DNA of 64,000 bases from Trissonchulus latispiculum (taxonomy: Eukaryota; Nematoda; Enoplea; Enoplida; Ironidae): the NCBI GenBank assembly GCA_030248195.1, contig JASAND010012799.1:45331-109330 (forward strand), read 5' to 3'. The first letter of the stretch is position 1. Each line of letters opens with the position of its first letter. A program made the translations under genes and the position numbers. Shown here piece after piece: positions 46,900 to 57,099 of this stretch. The notes below the pieces were generated by a model. It worked only from the letters and a program-made list of their open reading frames with translations, did no database searches and was not told the origin of the DNA.

Positions 46900-47610
46900 T
46901 TTCATGGGCAACCATTTCCACGAAAAAACCTTAAAATCGAACAGTCGAACTCAGTCATCTATATGCATAGCTGTCAACTGTGTTGGTCAAAGAAACAATT
47001 TCTGTCTTCAAAAGCTTCTGCGGACTTAGACAAAAAATTGAAAAAACGGTAACTTGCGAACAATTTTCCTTAAAGGAGCAGTTGGGATAACCAGTTCTCT
47101 AACCGATTTAATTTGATTTAATGTCGTCTATAGATTTTTAATTTAAAATTTCAACAATAAAATTTTTAAATAACGCGAGGAAATTAAAATTTCGATTTCA
47201 CCTTCATTTTAGACATTTCTCAATTTCTAAGTCCTGCATACATAGTGAAAACTTCACTTTAATAAAATATTCCTTATTTATAGGGTTGCCGCTTATTCAC
47301 AAAAAAGCAACCCTTTTAGTTTGAGTTGAGTATGTCCGTTATTTAGCATTCATTTGCAGCATTAAAATATTTTTACATTAGAGACCGATTACTCTGGTTG
47401 GAGGAAATGTTTTGATAAACTTATACAGTTATTTTATATGAATTTATTCCTGTTTATTTATATTTAGTTTTTAATTAAAGTTCTACAGGCTTAGAACCTG
47501 CTTAACACGTCGCTGGCAGGATGCCTACGAAATACTGTTTTTCATTAGATGCGCGAATTGTGACACAGCGCCACCTAGCGACGAAAATTTCTGGAATGCA
47601 CCAAGTCTAG
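46900..47610. other. No gene seen
   Basis: AT-rich sequence without a convincing frame or repeat partner in this window. Confidence 0.5.
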
Positions 47611-47611
47611 T

Positions 47612-48040
47612 ATCGTTTCCGTTTCACATTTTTGACCCGTTTTGATTTCCGCTTTTTAGACAAAATTCCGTTTCTACATTTTGGACCGTGTTTCGGTTTT
47701 AATTTCCGGTTTTTGGTCCTGATTTCCGCTTCCATTTTCGTTTCCGCTTCCGCTTTTTAGACAGACTCAGGTGCTAAAATCAATGTAAAATAGCGTGAGC
47801 GAGTTAAAAAAGTTAAATTTAACCCATTCATGAAAAGGGTAAAGTTAAATTTAACTCTGCAGCTTTTTAACTCTACGTGTCATTCACGAAACGAGTAGAG
47901 TTAAAAGAGATAATTTTCAACTCTTAGCGAATGACCGAAGGGTTAAATATTTTAACTCTGCTTAATTCGGCGAGCTAAATTTAACTCTTTTTGATCGAGT
48001 CAATTTTAACTCGTTTAGTCCATTCGCGAAAGGCCCTTAG
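47612..48040. repeat. Two adjacent short-motif arrays
   Basis: 47612-47765 repeats (A/G)TTTCCG(C/T)TT with TTTTAGAC or TTTTGGACC. 47790-48040 repeats GAGTTAAA and its complement TTTAACTC, sometimes fused as AGTTAAATTTAACTC, with CATTCGCGAAAGG near the right end. Both arrays have mixed orientations and no coding capacity. Confidence 0.7.
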
Positions 48041-48173
48041 ACTGAGCTAATGAAGGGGTGAATGAATGGAGTTTAGGTTCGTGTTCGGTGCCCAAGGATG
48101 CCTATAACTCTAGTCTTTCACAAAAGTGCTCTTTGCTTTCGTTTCGAATTGAAAAACCTAAAAACCAACTAAA

Positions 48174-48770
48174 AAAGGGTTCCCTCAGAGCCCAGAGGTT
48201 CTGTTAAACGGCAAACTTCAATGGTAAACACAGCACAATCGTTGGCAAGAAAATAGAAATTATTTAGGCAAAACCTGTATTTTCAAAAATTGCAGCTTAT
48301 GCGATAGCGACAGTTATTGACAGGAATCATCGTGCCTACGATACTTAGCATCTGTGACTCTTTCAAATTGTCACATTTCATGCAAAGCCCATAGTGATGT
48401 TTAGGTACGCTGGCCTATTTAGTTTCAGTTTCAGTTTCAGTTTCAGCTCCACTTTCAGACAAGTTTCAGTTTCAGTTTCAGCTCAAAGTTGATTCTAGTT
48501 TCAGTTTCAGTTTCAGTTTCAGTTTCAGCTCTTAGTTTAGCTTAGTTTCAGTTTCAGTTTCAGCTCCAAATCTGTTATAGTTTCAGTTTCAGTTTCAGTT
48601 TCAGCTCCAAATCTGTTATAGTTTCGGTTTCAGTTTCAGTTTCAGCAACTGAAACTGAAACATGTACAAGCTGAAACTAGGTTTCAATTTCAGTTTCAGC
48701 TGCTGAAACAACACCAATCCGCCCGCATTCATTCACCATCATAGGTAACGAACATTTAGGTGGCTTCCTC
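48174..48770 (+). repeat. Dispersed repeat, copy 1 (AGAGGTTCTGTTAAACGGCA family)
   Basis: CAGAGGTTCTGTTAAACGGC starts a block found again at 50521 and 60830. The block closes with ATCATAGGT(A/G)ACGAACATTTAG (also 50722 and 61031). In this copy the middle is interrupted by a CAGTTT array (48420-48710). Confidence 0.8.
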
Positions 48771-50454
48771 TGAATGAATTTCAAAATTTCTCAGATTTAG
48801 CTGAAATTCGCCCAAAACGTTTTCTATGGTACCTAGTTTACGGATGGTAAATATTAGCTCCGTAGCACTCCCCACTAGTCAGCTACGATGGCCCAAAGTT
48901 GGCAAATTCGCTCTTTTGGCTGAAAATCGATGATTTTTCAAAAATTGAAAGGCCATTTCTCATAACTGGGTCTGGGATTTGTCTCATATTTTCCAGACAG
49001 GTCAGAAATAGCATGGAAAATAATATATAAAAGAGCTGCATCCTTTTGGGGGATTTTAGGGTTTCCAGGTCCAAAAAACGACTACTGCGCGGATCCGCGC
49101 GTCAAGCTTAGTTCATATAGCTTGTGTCTCAACCCAAACATCACCGAAGCCAAGCAGCTCTGGTTACTCCAATAGACACTACTAACATTGCTAACTGTCT
49201 GGTATAGATTTGAGTCCATTAGCTCTGGACTTCCGTTTTGTAGAGACTTGTTTTAAGCTGACTTGTTCAAAACGGTGGCGGCCCGGGACGTCGTAAATCA
49301 CAAAAATTGGCATAACAGGATCAAAACCCAACGTAGAGCTCTAATATTGGGAGGATTTATTATTCCATAAGGATGCTATAAAATATGTGAAATTGAGCCA
49401 ATTCGAGTTTTTGAAGTTTCCCGCAAAGTCGAATCACCCAGAGATCGACATAGATATATAATTATATATAATTATATATATAATTATATATATAGATAAC
49501 TTTATATAAAAACTTTATGTACCATTTTCGAAAAAGCTATTATTACGTATTTTTATAACTAAACAAGCAATATTGTCTGCAAGAGTTTAAATGATGTCAG
49601 AAGAACATTTCTATAAATTGTAGGCCTGCTGCGCAGCGGAAACTATTTTAAAATTAAAGTTACTGGGAAATTAAACAAAAATTAATTAAGCAAGCAAATC
49701 TTGACCAACCAAATTTCAATTATTTTTAATTTATTAGTTACTGTATCTTCAATAAACTGTAAAAGAAATGCAACTTACATAAATTTTCAATATTTATTGA
49801 TTGTGATTAAAATTGATTAAAACTAAACCACGCCAAACTTAACCTTAACTTCACATGAATTTGTAACTCTGTATTTCAAAAGTGATCAGCTGTCGTCTGC
49901 AAAATGTTGAGAGATCTCTTGCAGTGTCAGTAAAGAATAAACTCGTTTCCTTTTATTGAATCATGAATCTTTCCAATTTTGTTTGCTTTGTGAGTCATAG
50001 CAAATCTTAAGTTAGATTCTAGTGTAAATTATGCTCTGCTATCTTAAAGCATTGCACACACGCTTTCATGCAAAATCTTATGTTTTGCATATCATTGCGT
50101 GACAACCAAGGTGCCAGAGCAAACATAAGAGACCTGCTGCGCTGAGGCGCAGCAGGAAAAACGACGATATATAGATTTTTTAAACTGAAAATGAATATAT
50201 TAAATGAATATATAATCTATAAATGAATTTTTTGAAGGCACAAGATAATGACAATCTGTAAAATGATTGTCATAAAATCAACCTGAAACTTGTAGCGATA
50301 CTGCAGATTATACAAATAACCGAAACAATACAAGCATAGTTTTCCAATATAATATACTGTGATGATCCATTTGTTTGAATAAAAGCGAAAATTGGTCTGA
50401 ACAAATTTTGTACAAAACTATTAATTAAGCAAAGTTAATATATTTCCTAACTGA
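48771..50454. other. No gene seen; AT-rich palindromic run at 49445-49497
   Basis: ATATATAATTATATATA-type run at 49450-49497. CTGCTGCGCAGCGG at 49627 and CTGCTGCGCTGAGGCGCAGC at 50137 are small GC-rich hairpins of similar sequence. No frame can be supported. Confidence 0.45.
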
Positions 50455-51665
50455 TTGCACAGATTGCCATTTCTAATATCAGAAACTGTGGCTGTTCCGA
50501 TAACAAATTACCCCGGTTCCCTCAGAGGTTCTGTTAAACGGCAAACTTCCATGGTAAATATAGCACAATCGCTGGAAAGAAATTTGACACTATTTAGTTC
50601 AAAGATTGCAGCTTATGCGATAGTAATTAGAAAATTGTTAGTTATCATGCTTCAGACACTTAGCCTCTGTGGCTCCTTCGAATGGACAAATTTCGCGCAA
50701 ACCCCAATACGCCCAACCAATCATAGGTGACGAACATTTAGTGCCCATTTCCAATCCTATTTAATCCCAGTTGCAGTATTTGAGCTCATAATTGCTGTAG
50801 CATCGAAATTTAAATACTGTCTAACCATTTCAATAATGTCTTACTTAATGAACCCCATGTTTTATAAGTAGTCAACAACAAGCTCCGAACAATTCTAGCA
50901 CGACACGTTAGTCGTCGTTGCAACTGTGTTGTACACTTTGCACACTATAGTACGACTAAAAAATGCTCGTAGAAACTTTCGCCGTTTATAGCTGGTGTAC
51001 CTTTGGATTTGGAGTAAACCCCAATAATGTATATTATAACAATAATAATGTACATATTTTTTTGAGAACTCGAGATTTTGAAAATTTGGAATTCCAGTTT
51101 TCATTTGCGGAAATTCTGAAATCTTTAACATACCTACATTGACATAGGGTAGGGTCCTGGTGGGCTTGTCCCCAAATATTTTGATGGGGCTTGTATAATT
51201 TTCATGGGGGCTTGCACCTCAAAAATAAATTTGTGAAATTTTTCGAAAAATTCACGCTAATTTTACTAAAAGCTGCGATTTTTTATTAATTTGTTGTCCA
51301 CGTTTTGTCGCAATCAAATTTTTGCTTTCACGATCAATTAGAGCCTGTCCAGCTGCACAAGATGGGTGTCATTCGAAACTCGGAAGCACTTATCGAATTG
51401 AACAACTTTTGTAATTAAATGAACTCTTGAAAATGCAATCAAATCCCGGAATTCGCGAAAACCAGCTTTCCGGATTTTATGTTTCCAATACCCAACAGTA
51501 TGGATACATCTGAAAGCTCATGATAAACTGAACACATTTTCTAATAGAGCCAGTATCTGAAAATGCACAAAAGTGCCGGAATTACCTAAAATGGGATTTA
51601 ACATTAGCTAGGGAGTTTTTCGAAAATTCCGGAAGAGCTTTCAATTTTCAAATGATGCCCATATG
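50455..51665 (+). repeat. Segmental duplication, copy 1 (partner 60.8-62.06 kb)
   Basis: Shared in order with 60800-62064: GTTCTGTTAAACGGCAAACT, GTAGCATC(G/C)AAATTTAAATAC, GTAGAAACTTTCG(C/T)C, TTGAAAATTTGGAATTCCAG, CCAGTATCTGAAAATGC, and then the SINE. The order is the same and divergence is moderate. Confidence 0.85.
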
Positions 51666-51778
51666 GGAAAGATTGAAATCAGGATTGAAAATGTGAAGAA
51701 AAGTGTCCAGGGCGGGGACAGAATCGCCGAGATTTGGGTTAGAAGCAGAACGCTCTACCACTTGTGCCACGTCCCTGA
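51666..51778 (-). mobile_element. tRNA-derived SINE, copy 2
   Basis: On the minus strand GGACGTGGCACAAGTGGTAG (A-box region) is followed by a decayed B-box (GGCGATTCTGTCC), then GCCCTGGACACTTTTCTTCA and the TCAATCCTGATTTCAAT tail. Confidence 0.7.
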
Positions 51779-53238
51779 CAGCGACACTAGATTATTACAC
51801 TGACTTCAACCTTTTTGTGCTATTTAACAGATATTGTGTGGTATATATTGGGAAACACTTATTACAATCCGGACAATTTAAGGGGGGTCACTTTGGTCAA
51901 AAATCGATAGTCACGGATTTCGCTCATTTTCACACATAATATGCCCCCATATGTTCTTAAAAACAAGACTAAATATTAGTGTTCGAAATCAAACTGTGAC
52001 AGAGTTATCCAGGTTCAAAGCTGTAAAACTTGAAAATTCCGGTGATGAGCCCTGCAAGGTCAGGTGTGGAGACCAAACGCGACCAAAAACAGGGTTGACC
52101 GATACACCAAATTAAAGCCTTTACTAAGGTAATATTTTAGTGCAGACGCGGCTCAAGGCTAGCTATCCAGGCATTCACAATGAATGCTTGAGTGCTGCAC
52201 TGACCTAACTTTGGAGGACTGCTCAGTATTACTTTAACTCATTTTATCTTTCACAGACAACATTTTGGACCCATAGTGCTTTGAGAAAAGTTGTTCCTCA
52301 TTCCATTAACTATCGATTGATACCCATCTTGTCTTTATTTGGAAAAATTTAAAAATTGGCATTTTCCACCTACATGTAAAGATCAAAGGTGCCGCCACAG
52401 CAGCCATGTTCAATATTGACGTATTTGTTTTGGCCACATTATGTAGTGACAGACATGGATATATTAATCTGCCAAGTTTGGTGATTTTTTTGCCACATAA
52501 TGAGTGAGAAATTATCAAAAGAATGTGAAAGTTATGAAAAATGGCCATTTTTACCAAAATTTGCTGTTTTTGTGGCAAGTTTTTTGAACTTACTATAGTT
52601 GATAGAAACTTGCTAATACTTGCGTAATACGTGTTTTTATGCATAGAGTGCAGCTATCTATTGGCCATTTCTGTAGCTTTTGCCAAGTTCAGGACAAGCA
52701 AAAGAGTACTGTATGTCTTGTTTTTCATAGTCCAAAAACGCTCAATTTTCCAAAATTCTGACTTTAAAAATTCACCAAAAATGCGCCACTCAACAGAATT
52801 GCACCAAACTAGATAGCTGCACTCTACAATATGTCCTTGACATATGTGGAAAGTTTCAGCGCTGTATCTTTCATACAGCGAAAAATTTTGCTGCCACAAA
52901 CTTTTTAACCTAACTTTTTCAGTTTCCTATGTTTAACACATGTCAAGATCAAGCCGAGTTCCGCTTCTGGACTCAAGGACTTCTGGACTTCTGGACTTCT
53001 GGACGGAAGGTTCTCAAAAACGCCTAGACTTAGGCTAATAGTGAACATTCCGTCTCTCAGAAATCTCCGTCAAAAACTTGCCTGTTCTTGGTAAAAAAAT
53101 TTGGGCATTCAAAAATCCCGAGGGAAGCAAAAAATTCAAAATCGGAGAACTTGGGCGCCCGCTACCCTTTGCTACAATATGCCCACAAAATCAACCAAAC
53201 TCAGTTTTGCGTTGTGGTACACGAGGTCAGTATCTTAG
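51779..53238. other. No gene seen
   Basis: Includes a 10-bp tandem GGACTTCTGG repeat (three units) at 52976-53007. Overlapping frames on both strands at 52306-52899 are AT-rich and unrecognised. Confidence 0.45.
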
Positions 53239-53563
53239 CCGGGTTCACACTGGAGTCTTAAGTCGTTAGTTTTAAGTCTTACGTCTTTAGTTTTTACTTG
53301 ATTCGCTTCACACCAACGTCTTTAGTCTTTAGTCGTGAGTCTTAAGAGATAAATTTATTTCATGTCCAGTCTTAAGGTCCTTAAACAAGCTAAAAACCTT
53401 AAGACTAACAATTAAAGACTGCAGTGGGAATGAAGCGAGTCTTAAGTCTTGAGCAACTTAAGACTTACGATCTTACGACTTAAGACTCAGTGTGAACCGA
53501 TTTCCCAAGTTTTAAGCCCTAAAGACTTAAGACTTGCAACTTAAGACTCCAGTGTGAACCCTG
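53239..53563. mobile_element. 325-bp MITE with hAT-like ends
   Basis: The left end GGGTTCACACTGGAGTCTTA and the right end with its complement (TAAGACTCCAGTGTGAACCC) are perfect inverted repeats; with the outer bases they read C(C/A)GGGTTCACACTGG. The inside is filled with AAGACTTAAG and TCTTTAGTC motifs in both orientations. CAGGG-type ends are typical of hAT elements, but no clear 8-bp target duplication is visible (TATCTTAG left, CTTAAGCG right). Confidence 0.8.
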
Positions 53564-55110
53564 CTTAAGCGTTTGGTTAATCACAACATGTTTTAATAGA
53601 AATCAAGCAGAATTCATCCTAAACAAATACAAAATCCATTATAAACAAAATACATATATATTGTGCATTAGTAATGAAAAATTAGAAAACTGAACGGAAC
53701 AAAGCAATCCACAATACGGGTATAAAATCAAGCTGTTAGCGTTAAGCTGAACTAATAACATTTTCAACAAAGAAGCGCCAGGCATGGACCAGCCCCGGTT
53801 GTCAGGCATCCACCCAGGCTCCGACACTGAGACCCCAGAACTTTTGGCAAATTTTGTCTAAATTTGTAGAAGTTCGATTTGAAACAGAAACATCTAATAG
53901 CTAGAAATTACCAGCTTTCTCACTGATTTGAATAAAAACAGCAATATATAACACTGCCTAGCTTCTAACACTTCCAACACTGTACGCAAGTGTGTAACCT
54001 TAGTCCGTTGATTAGCTGGACAGCCTGGGGCCGTTCTTGCACTGAAAACCTCAACCTAAAATTGCCACTGATTTGTCAATTGATCATGGGTTTGACCAAG
54101 AGTTCATAATTCTATTATATATTAGAAGAAGAGTGAGCCACCAGGGGGCTCCTCCTCTGTGGATGTGCTCTATAACGTGGGCTAGTCGGATTTTCGCTAA
54201 GTCACACGGTGAGAAATAGTGACCACCTTTCCCCCCACACTTTTTCCACCAGAGGGGGGAAACAACGGTGTGGTTTTTCCCCGCAGTTTCCTTTTTTGAT
54301 TTAAGCAAAAATAACGACTAATTGTTTACTCATTTGAACTGTTATACCCCCCAATTGACCTCCGCTGCCGAAAAGCGCCATATGACCTGCCCCTGTGGAG
54401 GAATGCTGACAAATATTCCCAGGGGGGCAAATCATGCGGATAACAAGAAAATTAGGGTCCAGAAACAACATTTTTGTGATATTATGAACTGTGGGCAACC
54501 CAGAGTTTCACAAGTGTGGCTATGCAAAAGACTACACCCGAAATGGATGACCCCTGAACACTTTTGTGCGATTTTGCCACCCATCATAAAGAAAACCCTC
54601 AATTTCTTGCAGGTTAATATTGCAAAATGTGTATTTTATCATTGCAAGTTAACACAGAAGACTATTTATTTATAAATTACAGGAGAAAATAAGGTTTTCC
54701 AGACAAAAAATTTTAATTTCCTAGCAATGTTGGTCCATTATTAAGTTTGGCTTATATGATGGATTAGATTAAGCCTGGCTGCTGGCAACGAATTTTTGGA
54801 AGTAGATATTGCGTATTATGCCTTTAAATGCTGTTATGGTGATAAAGGAACGAAATTTGGTACCATCTTTCCCCCCCACGAGGTTAGCCCACTTGAAGTA
54901 CAACCGAATGCTGATTTTACTGGTGGTATAGAAAAAGTACAGGCCAAGCCCTACATATACTACTGATATATAAACCGTGTGGCTAGCTACAGTCTGTAGC
55001 GAGTAATAATCTTATTTCGAAAATCGCTGTCCCCCCCTAACTATATATCTAAAGCTAACATAGTATGCACTAAACGATAAGTAGGTAAAAGCAACCACAT
55101 ATACTCCAGT
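53564..55110. other. No gene recognised
   Basis: 54013-54095 (GTTCTTGCACTGAAAACCTC, TGCCACTGATTTGTCA) matches 62620-62700. A 117-codon plus-strand frame at 54322-54675 has several Cys/His but no recognisable domain. TTTATTTATA at about 54664 could be a distant minus-strand poly-A signal (TATAAATAAA) for the F-box gene. Confidence 0.45.
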
Positions 55111-55113
55111 CGT

Positions 55114-57090
55114 TTAAAGGCTCAGTCGCTCAATATCATCCACATCAATAAATACAGTATCTGTCAGAATCAAATAACGGTTGGCAGGAACAGCAGCAAC
55201 ATAGTCGGAATTGAACGGAAACAAATGTTGAGAATACTTTAGAGGCAATGGTAAATCTCTGGAAAAATGCATTCTGACTTGATCCTCCAATGGAGAGGAC
55301 AAACGGCAAAGTGCATTCCCGAAAAGGAATAAATATGCCTGAGAGAAATGATGGGACGGAGACTGCAAAGACGTATCAGACCCCAGGGACTGCAGTCGAC
55401 GAAGTCGATAACCAACAAAATAGACAAGAAAATCAGATGACTCCATATGAGCAGTAGTGATTACAAGACGTCTCAGAAAGTGAAGACAGTCTACCAAGAC
55501 TTTGGCAAAAGCGCTGTCTGAACCAAAAAGACGATCTATCGTAAGAGAAGTCAAACAATTCCCAGGCTCAGCAAACCGGGACAGATCCGTGGGCATGGTG
55601 TTGAAATCAGCGAGGCGAAAACTCGGAGTCGTTCCGTGTTCAAGGAGCACAGAGGGTTCACATGAAAAGGTCAAATGACAACCGTACATAATGGTGGCAA
55701 TCTTTCGAAGATACTTTCCAGTTGACACGATGTAGCTAAACTTTTCTGAAAAAATGCATTCAAATTGCAAGCATTCAAGCAGGGGAAGTTTAAGAAGGCA
55801 GGGCAACCAGCTGTCTTCAGTGTTTTCCAAAATTACCAAATCAAGATATCTCAAATTGGGATAGGATTTGGACAATGCAGAGAAAAAGACGTCCGGGTGA
55901 CTGTTAAGGCGCACTTTCAGTTCGAGAGATTGAACAGAAGAAACAGTTGAACAATGATCGACCAAGGCCAGATCACTGGCAGATCCCTCCCAGAAGACAA
56001 AATTATCCAGGGTTAGTCTTTGCAAAGAGGCAATGCAGGTCAAATTAAACAAAGAGTCTGCAGTTAAACGGTAGAAACGACTGCTCAGCTTTAGTTCAGT
56101 AAGCCCAGAATTACGAAAGGCGATATTTTGAAGGGCAGTCCAACTGGCAGGAAAAGAGCCAATGCGTAACTCTAAACTTTCCAGTGCACCTCCATAGGCA
56201 AGCAGCATCCAAGGGGACAGACAGTCAGTAATCGAACGAGCATAATAAAAATCAAAATTTAACGACAGTCGTTTAAGAAGTGGAAAATGACGAAATGTGT
56301 CCCCTATAGCAACGTCCAGCTCATTATTAGTGACAAAAAGATCCAAGTCCTCAATATGGCTGTTGCAAAGCTTTTGCATTAACTGTACAGCATCCTTGCA
56401 ATCTCCGAGCTGAATGGAACGAATACATTTGGGCAGATTTTCCGGTAAATCGTCAAGATAATGCCGACGATCAATAGAAGGCCACACAAATCGTTGCAGA
56501 CTGGAGGACGCCACCATATTCAAGACTTCATTTGCTTTAAGATGGCAATTTATCCCATTTTTATAAGGGACAATAAGTGATCTCAAACCAGGACAACAGC
56601 GACGCAAAGTTGACAACAAATTTGACAGAAACTCTTTCGGAAAAACAGTTATGCATCCTTCAGACCTCAGGTGCAAATGAAGAAGACCTGGAGGATAAAC
56701 GGATAAATAGGGTTGGCATTGGACCAGCTCTAAATAATGATCAGGTAATGTTATGGTAAGAGTGTGCAAATTAGGAAGCCATTGAGTGATCATTTCCATG
56801 CATTCCAAACTGACTGGGGACATCAGATAAAGCCTTGATAGACCTAAAAATCTTGACTTGGCCCATTGAATCAACTCAGAGATCTCAACGGGACCAGAAT
56901 ATCCATTGACCAATCCGATCTTTAATTCCCGAATATCCGAATAAGATTCACGGATCGCAACATCAAACTCTTTACAAATCGATCCTTCAAGGTGAACGCG
57001 ATCTCGCCAGGGAATGAAGGAAAGGATTAGCCGCAGGACTTCCGTTGGTAGTTGCAGCAAATTCATCACACAATCATCATCATCACACAT
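55114..57090 (-). CDS. F-box / leucine-rich-repeat protein, 658 aa
   Basis: An uninterrupted frame of 658 codons, by far the longest in the window. After a short acidic start (MCDDDDCVM) the N-terminus carries an F-box: LPTEVLRLILSFIPWRDRVH and EGSICKEFDVAIRES (about residues 14-48), with the Leu-Pro and aromatic pattern of the family. The rest is a series of irregular leucine-rich repeats (LQRFVWPSI, IEDLDLFVTNN, LKRLSLNFDF, LESLELRIGS, LTELKLSSRF, LQRLTLDNF, LRYLDLVIL, LTSLTIDRL). F-box proteins link substrates to Skp1-Cullin-1 ubiquitin ligases; the LRR part would be the substrate-binding region. No transmembrane segment or signal peptide is apparent. The ATG is preceded by TTTCATTTCCAG|GTCTG, a good splice acceptor, so a 5' non-coding exon may lie further upstream. 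The substrate cannot be predicted. Confidence 0.88.
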   Translation of the reverse strand: MCDDDDCVMNLLQLPTEVLRLILSFIPWRDRVHLEGSICKEFDVAIRESYSDIRELKIGLVNGYSGPVEISELIQWAKSRFLGLSRLYLMSPVSLECMEMITQWLPNLHTLTITLPDHYLELVQCQPYLSVYPPGLLHLHLRSEGCITVFPKEFLSNLLSTLRRCCPGLRSLIVPYKNGINCHLKANEVLNMVASSSLQRFVWPSIDRRHYLDDLPENLPKCIRSIQLGDCKDAVQLMQKLCNSHIEDLDLFVTNNELDVAIGDTFRHFPLLKRLSLNFDFYYARSITDCLSPWMLLAYGGALESLELRIGSFPASWTALQNIAFRNSGLTELKLSSRFYRLTADSLFNLTCIASLQRLTLDNFVFWEGSASDLALVDHCSTVSSVQSLELKVRLNSHPDVFFSALSKSYPNLRYLDLVILENTEDSWLPCLLKLPLLECLQFECIFSEKFSYIVSTGKYLRKIATIMYGCHLTFSCEPSVLLEHGTTPSFRLADFNTMPTDLSRFAEPGNCLTSLTIDRLFGSDSAFAKVLVDCLHFLRRLVITTAHMESSDFLVYFVGYRLRRLQSLGSDTSLQSPSHHFSQAYLFLFGNALCRLSSPLEDQVRMHFSRDLPLPLKYSQHLFPFNSDYVAAVPANRYLILTDTVFIDVDDIERLSL

Positions 57091-57099
57091 CAGACCTGG

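Noticed and set aside
54322..54675. 117-codon plus-strand frame with several Cys and His
   Set aside because: Cysteine spacing fits no zinc-binding family I know, and there is no repeat or exon evidence.
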